DNA of 64,000 bases from an uncultured Bacteroidota bacterium (lineage in GTDB: Bacteria > Bacteroidota > Bacteroidia > UKL13-3). Location: assembly GCA_903910445.1 (NCBI GenBank), contig CAIVZR010000037.1:1-64000 (forward strand), in the 5' to 3' direction. Of the stretch, positions 37,301 to 47,027 are shown in pieces. The notes under the pieces are model-generated. The model was not told the origin of the DNA and searched no databases. It worked only from the letters and a program-made list of their open reading frames with translations. Both the position numbers and the translations under genes were made by a program. Each line of letters opens with the position of its first letter. The first letter of the stretch is position 1.

Positions 37301-38164
37301 TTACTGAGCTAGTTTGTATGAGAAGAAAGTGTAGTCTTCGTTAGAAGCAGCACCGTCATCAACTAATGATTTAATTTTAACTACTGCGTAAGTGTTAGAA
37401 TTTTTGATATTAACAATGATGAAATCACCAGCAACAAAAGTAATCAAGTCGCTAGCAGTTCCAGCTTTGTATGCATCAAGAATCAACTTCGGAGAAGCAT
37501 TGGCAAAATCAAAGGTAGAAGGTGCCTTTACAAATTTACAACCATCACGTGATCCCCAACGACCTGCAAAAGGATTTGCAGCTGAAGCGGAGTCACGAAT
37601 GTCTTTTGTAGTGTTTGCATCAGCAGCCAATTTAGGTTGTCTGTTTTGTAAATCCCATGCTGAATTATTAGTAGCCCCAGATGAATAACGGCTATATACT
37701 CTAGGTGCTACTGCGTTTTCAACCAAGTATAATAAATCATCAAGCTTAATAGTAGAAGCTCCAACAGTTAATGTTAAAGTTTTAGTTTCAGAAGCTGCAT
37801 CTTTACAATCGCTAGTTGCTGTTACCGTGTAAGTAATCACTGAACCAATGGCAGTATTTGCAGGAACTGAATCAGTTAATACAACTGTTTTTCCTTTTTC
37901 GCCAACGCTGGTCAATGAAAGGAACGCAGGATCAGTAACACCGTTAGATGATTTTGAAACAACGATTGATTTAATGTTGTCTGCATCACCAGTTACTACA
38001 ACATTCATTGTGAATTTCTCACCAGGAGCTTTTGATAATGTGCCACCTGATGGATCAAAAGTGATTGTTGGAGCAGTACATGTGCTACCACAGCTAGAAG
38101 AGGTTAATACAAAAGCTCCAATGATAAAGAGAGCAAGAATGGAAAGTGATTTTAAAGATCTCAT
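37301..38164 (-). CDS. Secreted lipoprotein with an Ig-like domain
   Basis: A 287-residue protein with a lipoprotein signal (LTSSSCGSTC; Cys at about residue 25). Residues about 30-135 look like an immunoglobulin-type beta domain (TITFDPSGGTLSKAPG and ITYTVTATSDC). The C-terminal half (RVYSRYSSGATNNSAWDL, then RWGSRDGCKF) is unfamiliar. It has an exact promoter, a short leader and a strong terminator, so it is a monocistronic and probably well-expressed surface lipoprotein. Function is unknown. Confidence 0.78.
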   Translation of the reverse strand: MRSLKSLSILALFIIGAFVLTSSSCGSTCTAPTITFDPSGGTLSKAPGEKFTMNVVVTGDADNIKSIVVSKSSNGVTDPAFLSLTSVGEKGKTVVLTDSVPANTAIGSVITYTVTATSDCKDAASETKTLTLTVGASTIKLDDLLYLVENAVAPRVYSRYSSGATNNSAWDLQNRQPKLAADANTTKDIRDSASAANPFAGRWGSRDGCKFVKAPSTFDFANASPKLILDAYKAGTASDLITFVAGDFIIVNIKNSNTYAVVKIKSLVDDGAASNEDYTFFSYKLAQ

Positions 38165-38195
38165 ATGTGAAAGGTAAATAAATTAGTTTAAACAG

Positions 38196-38226
38196 CAAAA
38201 ATAATCTTTTTTGGCCAACCCCCAAA
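38196..38226 (-). promoter_or_regulatory. Bacteroidota-type promoter of the lipoprotein gene
   Basis: On the minus strand: TTTG (38226-38223), a 19-base spacer, TATTTTTG (38203-38196), an exact consensus match. The predicted start is near 38189, about 25 bases before the ATG. Confidence 0.75.
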
Positions 38227-38311
38227 AAACAATTATCGTGCCAAAGGAAAGTGATAAATTTTTTATTCTTGAATCGTTTTTTCAAGTTGTTTTGAAACTC
38301 TAACCGAATTT

Positions 38312-39547
38312 ATGCGCACCCTATTTATTAATATCAAAACCTTATATGCCAATAAGGAAAATCCACTTAAACCATTACGCGGCAAGGCACTACGCAATAT
38401 AAATTCACTTCATAATGCTTGGGTGCTTTGTGAAAATGGGATCATTTCAAGCTTCGGCTTGATGGAAAACCTGGAAAATATGAATGCAGAGGAATCGATA
38501 GATTGTAACGGAAAGCTAATGCTCCCTGCCTTCGTGGATAGTCATACCCATATTGTATTTGCCGCGACACGGGAATCGGAATTCGTTGACAAAATCAATG
38601 GTTTAACCTATGAAGAAATAGCACAAAGAGGGGGTGGAATTCTAAATTCGGCCAAACGATTACAAAATTCCTCAGAAGATCAATTGTATACCGATGCCTT
38701 TGCAAGAGCACTGCAACTGATGAAACAAGGTACTGGAGCCATTGAAATTAAGAGCGGTTACGGACTTACAATAAGCGATGAAATAAAAATGCTTCGAGTT
38801 ATTGCTCGTTTAAAAGACTCCTTGCCAATTCCTGTAAAGGCCACTTTTTTGGGTGCACATGCCTTTCCTCAGGAATTCAAACAAAATCATGAAGGGTATA
38901 TTCAACAAATTATTTCCGAAATGCTCCCGATAATTGGAGCAGAGCACCTGGCCGATTATGTAGATGTATTTTGTGATAAGGGCTTTTTTAGTGTAGAAGA
39001 AACCGCACGCATTTTAGATGCGGCTAAGAAATACCAATTGAAACCGCGAATTCATGGCAATGAGTTGGGTATTACCGGAGGGGTGCAGGTTGCCATCGCC
39101 CACAAGGCCTTAAGTGTAGATCACCTAGAAGAAATAGGCCCGGAGGAAATTGAGTTATTGTCGAATTCTGAAACCATTGCCACAGTATTGCCAGGCACTT
39201 CTTTTTTCTTGGGTATTCCTTATGCTCCCGCTCGAAAATTGGTTGATGCTGGTGCTGCCCTCTGTATCGCTTCTGATTATAATCCAGGTACCTGCCCCAA
39301 TGGCCGTATGAGTTTTTTACTCTCACTGGCATGTATTAAAATGAAACTCTTGCCTGAAGAGGCACTCAATGCCTGCACTATCAATGCCGCATTCGCCTTA
39401 GAATTGCAAGAAGAGGTGGGCAGCATCAGTCCAGGAAAACGCGCCAATTTAATCTTAACCAACCCCATGGATTCATTAGCTCGTATACCCTATACATTCG
39501 GGGAAGACATGATTTCTCAGGTTTATATCAATGCCAAGCCCGTTTAA
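38312..39547 (+). CDS. hutI: Imidazolonepropionase HutI
   Basis: A 411-residue amidohydrolase of histidine degradation (imidazolone propionate to formiminoglutamate). Metal-binding motifs are seen: DSHTHIVFA, then EIKSGYGLT, HGNELG, VDHLEEIG and ASDYNPGTCPNG, all family landmarks. It is full length with ATG at 38312. hutH, hutU and hutG are not neighbours, so this is a lone copy of the pathway here. The divergent lipoprotein promoter lies in the 147-base gap upstream. Confidence 0.96.
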   Translation: MRTLFINIKTLYANKENPLKPLRGKALRNINSLHNAWVLCENGIISSFGLMENLENMNAEESIDCNGKLMLPAFVDSHTHIVFAATRESEFVDKINGLTYEEIAQRGGGILNSAKRLQNSSEDQLYTDAFARALQLMKQGTGAIEIKSGYGLTISDEIKMLRVIARLKDSLPIPVKATFLGAHAFPQEFKQNHEGYIQQIISEMLPIIGAEHLADYVDVFCDKGFFSVEETARILDAAKKYQLKPRIHGNELGITGGVQVAIAHKALSVDHLEEIGPEEIELLSNSETIATVLPGTSFFLGIPYAPARKLVDAGAALCIASDYNPGTCPNGRMSFLLSLACIKMKLLPEEALNACTINAAFALELQEEVGSISPGKRANLILTNPMDSLARIPYTFGEDMISQVYINAKPV

Positions 39548-39639
39548 ATTGCACCATCCAACGATTTTTTATAGGCCTTAATGCCATGCAAGTCCACATC
39601 GGTGCTCTTAATTTTTTGTGTTAAATTCGCGCTTCCTTT

Positions 39640-41154
39640 ATGAATTTATTAAGAAGAGTTAGAGTGCGCTTTGCACCCAGCCCAACAGGGCCATTGCATA
39701 TTGGCGGTGTTCGCACGGCGCTTTACAATTATTTGTTTGCAAAAAAACATCACGGAGATTTTATTCTCCGAATTGAAGATACCGACCAAAACCGTATGGT
39801 TGCTGGCGCAGAACAGTATATCATTGAATCACTAAAATGGGTTGGAATTAGCCCGAATGAAGGGGTAGGCTTTGGAGATGGAACGCATGCTCCTTATCGC
39901 CAATCAGAAAGAAAGGACTCTTATCGTCAGTATGCCGAAAAACTTATAGAATCGGGGTTTGCATACTATGCATTCGACTCAGAGGAAGACCTTGACAGGC
40001 TCCGCACGGATAATGCAAATGCCAAATACGATAGCACAACCAGGCTTAACCTAAAAAATTCATTAACATGCTCACCAGAGGTGGTTGCCGAAAAACTAGC
40101 AGCACACGAGCCCTATGTTATACGATTGAAAATACCTGCCGATGAGGAGGTGATTTTTAATGATGAAATTCGTGGAACGGTAACGGTGAATACCAACGAG
40201 ATGGATGATAAGGTATTACTTAAAAGTGATGGAATGCCAACCTATCATTTGGCCAATGTATGCGATGATTACGTAATGCAAATTTCACATGTTATACGTG
40301 GTGAAGAATGGTTGCCAAGCGCTCCTTTGCATGTATTACTATACCGATATTTAGGATGGGAAGGAGTGATGCCTAAATTTGCACATCTACCATTATTATT
40401 GAAACCTGACGGTAATGGTAAGCTTAGTAAGCGGGATGGCGACCGACTTGGATTTCCGGTTTTCCCATTGCAATGGACGGATCCTAAGACCAACGAGATG
40501 AGCAGTGGTTATAAGCAAAATGGGTATTTGCCTGAGGCTGTAATTAATATGCTGGCCTTTTTAGGATGGAATCCTGGTGGAACTCAAGAAATTTATTCTC
40601 TTGATCAGTTGATTGAAGCGTTTACAATTGAAAGAATTAGTCATGGTGGCGCGAAATTCGATGCTGAGAAAGCCAAGTGGTTCAATCATGAATATATTAA
40701 AGCATGTAGCAATGAAACCATTGCAAATTTAGTTGCACCAATAGTACAAGAGAAATTTGGAAATATTGATTCATCATACCTAATTGCTGTGGTTGGATTG
40801 ATAAAAGACCGTATGGTATTAATCAATGATATCAATGCATTCGGGTATTTATTTGGAGCTACCGAAACGTATTTAGAAGCCAATTTGGCCAAGGTAAGCG
40901 GGGTGAGAGAAATTTTTAATGCAGACGTATTCGAAGCCACATTAAAGGCGCTAACAACATTTGATGGGGCGAATGTAGAAATTGCCTTCAAGGAATTTGC
41001 CGCTGCACAGAATATTAAAACAGGCGACCTAATGAAATTTCTTAGGGTGAGCTTAGTTGGTGAATTATCAGGTCCTGCCATACACGATTTGGTTGTACTA
41101 TTTGGGATTGATCAAAGTTTGATACGTATTAGAAATTGTTTCCAGCAACTCTAG
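39640..41154 (+). CDS. gltX: Glutamyl-tRNA synthetase
   Basis: A 504-residue class I synthetase. The HIGH-type motif is in FAPSPTGPLHIGG, the KMSKS-type loop is KLSKRDGDRLG, and the IEDTDQNR segment is present. It charges tRNA-Glu. The Bacteroidota-type insertion after KLSKRDGDR (FPVFPLQWTD) is present. ATG at 39640. The glutaminyl-tRNA synthetase gene follows 78 bases downstream, so the organism charges tRNA-Gln directly rather than needing GatCAB alone. Confidence 0.97.
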   Translation: MNLLRRVRVRFAPSPTGPLHIGGVRTALYNYLFAKKHHGDFILRIEDTDQNRMVAGAEQYIIESLKWVGISPNEGVGFGDGTHAPYRQSERKDSYRQYAEKLIESGFAYYAFDSEEDLDRLRTDNANAKYDSTTRLNLKNSLTCSPEVVAEKLAAHEPYVIRLKIPADEEVIFNDEIRGTVTVNTNEMDDKVLLKSDGMPTYHLANVCDDYVMQISHVIRGEEWLPSAPLHVLLYRYLGWEGVMPKFAHLPLLLKPDGNGKLSKRDGDRLGFPVFPLQWTDPKTNEMSSGYKQNGYLPEAVINMLAFLGWNPGGTQEIYSLDQLIEAFTIERISHGGAKFDAEKAKWFNHEYIKACSNETIANLVAPIVQEKFGNIDSSYLIAVVGLIKDRMVLINDINAFGYLFGATETYLEANLAKVSGVREIFNADVFEATLKALTTFDGANVEIAFKEFAAAQNIKTGDLMKFLRVSLVGELSGPAIHDLVVLFGIDQSLIRIRNCFQQL

Positions 41155-41232
41155 TCGTTATAACCTCGTATCAATTATTATTTATCAATTACAAATTACT
41201 ACCTTGATTAGGTATAAAATCATAAAACACAC

Positions 41233-42900
41233 ATGGAACCCATTAAAGAAGAAAAGTCATTAAACTTCATTGAAGAAATTATAGAGGCAGATTTAGCATC
41301 TGGCAATTATAAGTCGATCCTTACACGTTTCCCTCCCGAACCCAATGGTTATTTACATATAGGACACGCATCCTCTATCTGGTTGAATTTTGGCGTCGCG
41401 CAGAAGTTTGGTGGTAAAACGAATTTGCGATTTGATGATACCAATCCGGTTACAGAAGATACCGAGTATGTAGAAAGTATCAAAGCGGATATTAAATGGC
41501 TTGGGTATAGCTGGGCGAACGAATTTTATGCCAGCGATTATTTCGAAAAATTATTTTCATTGGCAAATCAGCTCATTGAACAAGGCGATGCTTATGTTGA
41601 TGATTTAACTCCCGAAGCAATTGCACAACAAAAAGGTACCCCAACAGAACCGGGTATCAATAGCCCTTTCAGAGATAGAAGCGTAGCAGAGAATCTCGAG
41701 TTGTTCCAACAAATGCGTGCTGGGAAATTTGCCGAAGGTGCAAAAATCCTGAGAGCGAAAATTGATATGGCTTCTCCTAATATGTTATTACGGGATCCAA
41801 TCTTATATCGAATTAAATTTGCACATCATCATCGCACGGGTGATGCTTGGTGTATTTACCCAATGTACGATTTTGCACATGGGCAAAGTGATGCTATGGA
41901 AAATATCACTCATTCGATATGTACACTGGAGTTTATTCCACACCGCGCAATTTATGATTGGTGTATTGCCAAACTTGGATTGTATCCGTCGCATCAATAT
42001 GAATTTGCACGACTGAATGTGAGTTATACCGTAATGAGCAAGCGCAAATTACTTCAACTAGTGAACGAGAAACATGTATCAGGATGGGATGATCCACGCA
42101 TGCCAACTATCTCGGGAATGCGACGCAGGGGATATACCGCCAATTCAATACGCGAATTTTGTGAGCGTGCAGGTATTGCTAAACGTGATAAATTGAATGA
42201 TATTTCATTACTCGAGTTTTGTGTTCGTGAAGAGTTAAATAAAACATCTTATCGCCGAATGGTAGTATTTGATCCTGTAAAAGTAGTCATCACTAATTTT
42301 GAAGGAGCAGATATCATTTTGGAAGGAGAGAATAATCCTGAAGAGGAAAATTCAGGAATTCGCATCATTCCATTTAGTAAGGAATTGTATATAGAACGTG
42401 AAGATTTTATGGAGAACCCTCCTAAGAAATTCTTCCGTATGGCAGTAGGACAGAGTGTACGCTTGAAGAGCGCATTTATTGTTACATGCACCAATGTGAT
42501 AAAGGATGAAGCGGGAAATATTACTGAAATTCACTGCACATATATACCTGAAAGTAAAAGCGGATCCGATACCACTGGACTCAAGGTTCAAGGAACCCTT
42601 CACTGGGTGAGCATTAAGCATGCTATTCAAGTAGAATTGCGTGAATATGATCGATTGTTCAAATCGGAGAACCCAGCTATGGAAGAAGGCGATTTCAAGG
42701 AATATATCAATACCGATAGCCTTCATGTTATATCAAATGCATTTGCTGAACCCGCGCTTAAAGAGGCTACTGAGTCGCAACGATTCCAATTTCTTCGCAA
42801 AGGATATTTTTGTAAGGACAAAGATTCTTCGGATGAGAAATGGGTCTTCAATCGTACGGTAACACTAAAGGAAAGCTTCTCTAAAGAAGTAAAGAAATAA
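41233..42900 (+). CDS. glnS: Glutaminyl-tRNA synthetase
   Basis: A 555-residue class I synthetase with RFPPEPNGYLHIGHASS (HIGH motif), RFDDTNP, and VMSKRKLLQLV (KMSKS motif). The C-terminal anticodon-binding beta barrels (from about residue 340) are complete. It charges tRNA-Gln. It is of the GlnRS type derived from eukaryotic GluRS lineages and common in Bacteroidota. The gltX-glnS pair is likely co-transcribed or functionally grouped. Confidence 0.97.
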   Translation: MEPIKEEKSLNFIEEIIEADLASGNYKSILTRFPPEPNGYLHIGHASSIWLNFGVAQKFGGKTNLRFDDTNPVTEDTEYVESIKADIKWLGYSWANEFYASDYFEKLFSLANQLIEQGDAYVDDLTPEAIAQQKGTPTEPGINSPFRDRSVAENLELFQQMRAGKFAEGAKILRAKIDMASPNMLLRDPILYRIKFAHHHRTGDAWCIYPMYDFAHGQSDAMENITHSICTLEFIPHRAIYDWCIAKLGLYPSHQYEFARLNVSYTVMSKRKLLQLVNEKHVSGWDDPRMPTISGMRRRGYTANSIREFCERAGIAKRDKLNDISLLEFCVREELNKTSYRRMVVFDPVKVVITNFEGADIILEGENNPEEENSGIRIIPFSKELYIEREDFMENPPKKFFRMAVGQSVRLKSAFIVTCTNVIKDEAGNITEIHCTYIPESKSGSDTTGLKVQGTLHWVSIKHAIQVELREYDRLFKSENPAMEEGDFKEYINTDSLHVISNAFAEPALKEATESQRFQFLRKGYFCKDKDSSDEKWVFNRTVTLKESFSKEVKK

Positions 42901-42980
42901 TAATTGGACCGGCAATTCAACCCTTTTAGGGGGTATGGAAATTGTGTAACATCCTTATTTTTGTTTTGCAACAAAACCAC

Positions 42981-45167
42981 ATGACTAAATATTGTATTTT
43001 ATTCTTTTGCTTATTTTATTCGGTAAATACCAATGCTCAAACAACGGGCAGGTCAATTCATATAAAAAAAATTCACGAAGAAATTAAGATAGATGGTATC
43101 GATGATGAAGCGGCTTGGAAAACAGCCGAAATAGCTACTCAATTTCGTGAAGTAACCCCCTATGATACCTCCGAAGCCAAAACAAAAACAGAGGTTCGAC
43201 TATTGTTTGATGAGAATAATATCTATGTTTTTGCAGTGTGCTATGATGATATTAAAAAGGATTATGTTATTCAATCATTGAAGCGCGATTATAGCTACCC
43301 AGCAAGTGATGCATTTGCCATTGTATTTGATCCTTTCAATGATAAAACCAATGGCTTCAATTTTGGAGTAAATCCAATGGGAGCGCAACGTGAAGGTTTA
43401 GTTGCCAATGGTGGTAATTTTGGAGTGAGTACCGATTGGGATAATCTTTGGTATAGCGATGTGAAACATTACGAGGATCGTTGGACTTGTGAATTTGCCA
43501 TCCCATTTAAATCTATTCGTTTTAAAGAAGGGCTTACCAATTGGGGTGTTAATTTCGTTCGTAATGATATGAAGCGTTTCGAGAGTACTTCATGGACGGC
43601 TATTCCAAGAACCTATAATATTTCTGTTCTGAATTTTTGTGGCAACCTTATTTGGGATGATGCACCGCCTAAAACTAAACATAGTATTTCGGTAATTCCG
43701 TACTTAAGTACCAACCTTAATAGTGATTATAAGAAATCGGATAAAATAAATTTCAGGCCAGGAATTGGAACGGATATCAAATATGCTGTTTCTTCGTCAC
43801 TCAATTTAGATATCACCATAAACCCCGATTTTAGTCAGGTGGAAGTCGATAGGCAGCAAGTAAATCTTACAAGTTATAGTTTGTTTTACCCTGAGCGAAG
43901 ACAGTTCTTCATAGAGAATAGTGATTTGTTTTCATCCATCGGATTTTCGCAAATTAGGCCATTTTTCTCAAGGCAGATAGGCCTTCGCAATGGTTCACCA
44001 ATACCAATACTTGGAGGTGCCAGGCTCAGTGGCAAGCTCAATGAAAAATGGCGTATCGGGGCTATGAATGTAGTTACCGCTGAAGATGCAGCCCTTAAGA
44101 TGAAATCGCAGAACTATAGTGTAGTGGCCTTGCAACGCCAAATTTTCAAAACAAGTAGTGTTCAATTTACCATGGTGAATCGTGATGCGCTCCAACCCGA
44201 TGCCAATGCGTATAATAGAGTAGTTTGCTTTGATTACTTTTTACTTTCTCCAAATAACCGTTGGAGAGGTAAGGCATTTTATCATCAATCATTCTCTCCC
44301 GATTCAAAACGAGGGGCTTCTGCCAATGCTACTTTTCTACAATATAGCATCCCTACTTGGGATATAAACTGGAATCATGAATATGTGAGCAAAGATTATA
44401 ATGCGGAAGTAGGCTTTGTTCCGCATCAATCGCAGTTTGATGCAGTTTCGAAAACCTTTATTAAACAAACATATTATCGACTTGAGCCTTCTATCACCCA
44501 TCGTGTATACCCAAAATCACAGCGTATAAATTATCATGCGTATACACTTTATTGGAATTATTATACTGATATGAATTTCAAAACGCAATCGTCATATTTG
44601 AATCCTTCATACAGTATCTTGTTTCAAAATAGTGCCATCTTTGTTGCAAATGTTAATATCAATTTTGTGAATCAACTTACTTCTTTGAAGTTAAGTAAGA
44701 ACTTAATAGATATTATTATGCCGGGCCGTTATCAATATAACAATGCGGATATAACCTATACAAGCAATAAACGTCGTAAGTTCAACTACTCTGTTTATAA
44801 TAATTTTGGGAATTATTATAATAGCCTTCGTAACAGTACCACCCTTGATATAAATTACAGATATCAACCTTGGGGTATATTTAATTTGAATTATGCAGTA
44901 AATTATTTCAGCTGGGAATCGGGCAATCGGTCGGCATTGCATTTAATGGGAGCAAAGGCCGAACTTTCATTCACAAAGGCACTCTACTTCACAGCATTTT
45001 TTCAATACAATACACAGGCAGAGAATGTTAATCTCAATTTAAGATTACAATGGCGTTTCAAGCCAATGAGTGATTTATTCATTGTATATACTGATAACTA
45101 TGATCCTTACTTAGGAATAAAAAATAGGGCATTAGTAGCCAAACTTATTTGGTGGTTATTATTATAA
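42981..45167 (+). CDS. DUF5916-family outer-membrane protein with CBM9-like domain
   Basis: A 728-residue secreted protein. A signal peptide (ending VNTNAQ) is followed by a CBM9-like sandwich (about 20-230; IKIDGIDDEAAWKTAE and ASDAFAIVFDPFNDKT) and a long beta-barrel C-terminal region (DUF5916; FYPERRQFFIENSDLF is characteristic). The end WWLLL is barrel-like. The ATG at 42981 starts a normal signal peptide; the frame extends 13 codons upstream. A TATTTTTG box lies at 42956-42963. The binding substrate is unknown; carbohydrate is a guess from the CBM9-like fold. Confidence 0.88.
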   Translation: MTKYCILFFCLFYSVNTNAQTTGRSIHIKKIHEEIKIDGIDDEAAWKTAEIATQFREVTPYDTSEAKTKTEVRLLFDENNIYVFAVCYDDIKKDYVIQSLKRDYSYPASDAFAIVFDPFNDKTNGFNFGVNPMGAQREGLVANGGNFGVSTDWDNLWYSDVKHYEDRWTCEFAIPFKSIRFKEGLTNWGVNFVRNDMKRFESTSWTAIPRTYNISVLNFCGNLIWDDAPPKTKHSISVIPYLSTNLNSDYKKSDKINFRPGIGTDIKYAVSSSLNLDITINPDFSQVEVDRQQVNLTSYSLFYPERRQFFIENSDLFSSIGFSQIRPFFSRQIGLRNGSPIPILGGARLSGKLNEKWRIGAMNVVTAEDAALKMKSQNYSVVALQRQIFKTSSVQFTMVNRDALQPDANAYNRVVCFDYFLLSPNNRWRGKAFYHQSFSPDSKRGASANATFLQYSIPTWDINWNHEYVSKDYNAEVGFVPHQSQFDAVSKTFIKQTYYRLEPSITHRVYPKSQRINYHAYTLYWNYYTDMNFKTQSSYLNPSYSILFQNSAIFVANVNINFVNQLTSLKLSKNLIDIIMPGRYQYNNADITYTSNKRRKFNYSVYNNFGNYYNSLRNSTTLDINYRYQPWGIFNLNYAVNYFSWESGNRSALHLMGAKAELSFTKALYFTAFFQYNTQAENVNLNLRLQWRFKPMSDLFIVYTDNYDPYLGIKNRALVAKLIWWLLL

Positions 45168-45184
45168 AGTTTTAGTGAAAAAAT

Positions 45185-45221
45185 AAAAAAGCCATTGCAA
45201 TATTTATGCAATGGCTTTTTT
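45185..45221. terminator. Bidirectional terminator between convergent genes
   Basis: AAAAAAGCCATTGCA-ATATTTA-TGCAATGGCTTTTTT is a perfect 15-bp stem, flanked by A and T runs on both sides. It separates the plus-strand DUF5916 gene from the minus-strand TPR gene. Confidence 0.92.
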
Positions 45222-45243
45222 TTATTGAAGTAATGAGTACCTG

Positions 45244-46926
45244 TTATTTAGGCTTTACTGTAGTTGTAGGCTTTGTTGTTGGTGCAGCTGGCTGTGGTTT
45301 CATTGCCTTGTCAATTTTTGCACGTAAATCAATTAATGATTTATTGTTCGGGTCATCAATTAAAGCTTCATCAAGCTCGGCGATGGCTGCTTTCAAATTT
45401 TTCTTCTTAATATAATGAAAGCAAATTTGTTGGTGAGCTTCGGTTTTCTCACTTACCAAAACTTGTTTAGAGAAAGCAGTGTCGGTAGTTTTACCAAGAT
45501 ACACTTTGTACATATCTGCGGCGGCTTTACGATCATTGATGGTATCGGTATAATACAATGAACGCGCTTTATACAGATAGCCTAAAGGGTTGCCATTGTT
45601 TCCTGAAATAAACGAATCAGATGCAATGCCTAGGTCTTTCCATTTTTTCGACAAATAGTAGGCATCCATCAATTTATACTGGGTATTAGGAGTTGGATAT
45701 TTAACCATTAGCTTATTGAAAATCTCAATGGCCCTATCAAACTTTTTAGCACTATAAAATCCATTGGCCATTTCTTTCAATATGGCTTGTTCTTTAGTTG
45801 AATCCAAACCAATGATTTGATTGTAATACCTGATGGTAGCCGAATCATTACCTACACCTCTATTGGCTTTTGCCAAATAGGTATAGTCTTCAATTCTCAT
45901 TTTTTCGCCACTGCATTTTGTTTGGTAAGTAGTGAAATAACCCAATGCAGCTTCATTATTACCCAATTCAGTATTGGCATGAGCAAGCACACGGATATAG
46001 TCGCAATTATCAGGAAATTGGGCATTCATTTTTTGAGCCAACTCTAAAGTGCCTTTCCAATCTTTCAATTGATATAAAATATTGATCATACGATCGGCTG
46101 ACTTCACCTTGTCTTCGCTTCCTGCCATATAAATTCCGAGTTCATTCTTCGACTTATCATATTGACCGCTAATTTCATAGATTGATGCATATACGCTGTG
46201 CATTGGCAGGTAATCAGCATCTGCAGCCTTTGCTTTTTCAAGTGCCTCAATACAGTTACGGTAGCTAAGATCAGTTCGTGTGGTACTCCAAATTTTACCG
46301 ATACGAGTCATTGCGTATGGTGATTTTGTGTTTAATTGATACGATTTCTCATAGTTAGAAACTGCCAAACCAATATCACGATCTTCACCGTTACCACTAT
46401 AATGTTTCTCGAAATATACGTCACCTAATGCATTGAATGCATTGAAATCAGATTTGCCTCTAGGAGTTAGCAAACCCTTTTGAGCGTAATCAATAGCTTT
46501 ATTCCAGTCTTTATTTTTTGTGCTTGTATACATTTCGGCAGAAAAGCTATAAATGTCGGGGTCTTTGCTTTTTGTGCCTTTTAATGCGGCCATTATTTTC
46601 TTTTCAGCACCGGCGGCATCACCAGCATCAAGCATACATTTTGCTTGTCCTACCATACACCAAAATTCAGTTGGTCGAGCAGCAGTGCCTTTGTCGAAGG
46701 CTGCTTTAGCACCATTTACATCACCAGTTTTAAACAATGATTGACCGTAATAAAACAAGGCCATTGCATTGGTGGGTTCAGCATCGGTTACTTTTTTGAA
46801 AATATCACGAGCGGTGTTGAAATTCTCATTCCTCCATGCTTTTAAACCATCTTCCATGGTTTGCGCGTGAAGATTCACGCTACTAAATAAAACAATTGCT
46901 AATACGATCCTCTTTAAACTTCTCAT
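45244..46926 (-). CDS. Secreted tetratricopeptide-repeat protein
   Basis: A 560-residue protein with a signal peptide (ending NLHAQ) and about ten TPR units, for example NFNTARDIFKKVTDAEP and NEAALGYFTTYQT. The C-terminus is Pro/Thr/Lys-rich (PTTTVKPK). In Bacteroidota this kind of protein commonly ends a TonB/PstS cluster, as it does here (same strand as both). It should act as a periplasmic or outer-membrane assembly factor; its partners are unknown. Confidence 0.87.
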   Translation of the reverse strand: MRSLKRIVLAIVLFSSVNLHAQTMEDGLKAWRNENFNTARDIFKKVTDAEPTNAMALFYYGQSLFKTGDVNGAKAAFDKGTAARPTEFWCMVGQAKCMLDAGDAAGAEKKIMAALKGTKSKDPDIYSFSAEMYTSTKNKDWNKAIDYAQKGLLTPRGKSDFNAFNALGDVYFEKHYSGNGEDRDIGLAVSNYEKSYQLNTKSPYAMTRIGKIWSTTRTDLSYRNCIEALEKAKAADADYLPMHSVYASIYEISGQYDKSKNELGIYMAGSEDKVKSADRMINILYQLKDWKGTLELAQKMNAQFPDNCDYIRVLAHANTELGNNEAALGYFTTYQTKCSGEKMRIEDYTYLAKANRGVGNDSATIRYYNQIIGLDSTKEQAILKEMANGFYSAKKFDRAIEIFNKLMVKYPTPNTQYKLMDAYYLSKKWKDLGIASDSFISGNNGNPLGYLYKARSLYYTDTINDRKAAADMYKVYLGKTTDTAFSKQVLVSEKTEAHQQICFHYIKKKNLKAAIAELDEALIDDPNNKSLIDLRAKIDKAMKPQPAAPTTKPTTTVKPK

Positions 46927-47027
46927 TTTAATAATTATGAAATAAATTAATTTTACTGACGTTTCTTTATAAGTATGCTATCAAATATTTTGCCTCGATT
47001 TCTATTTGGCTGTTAAGGAATGCGAAT

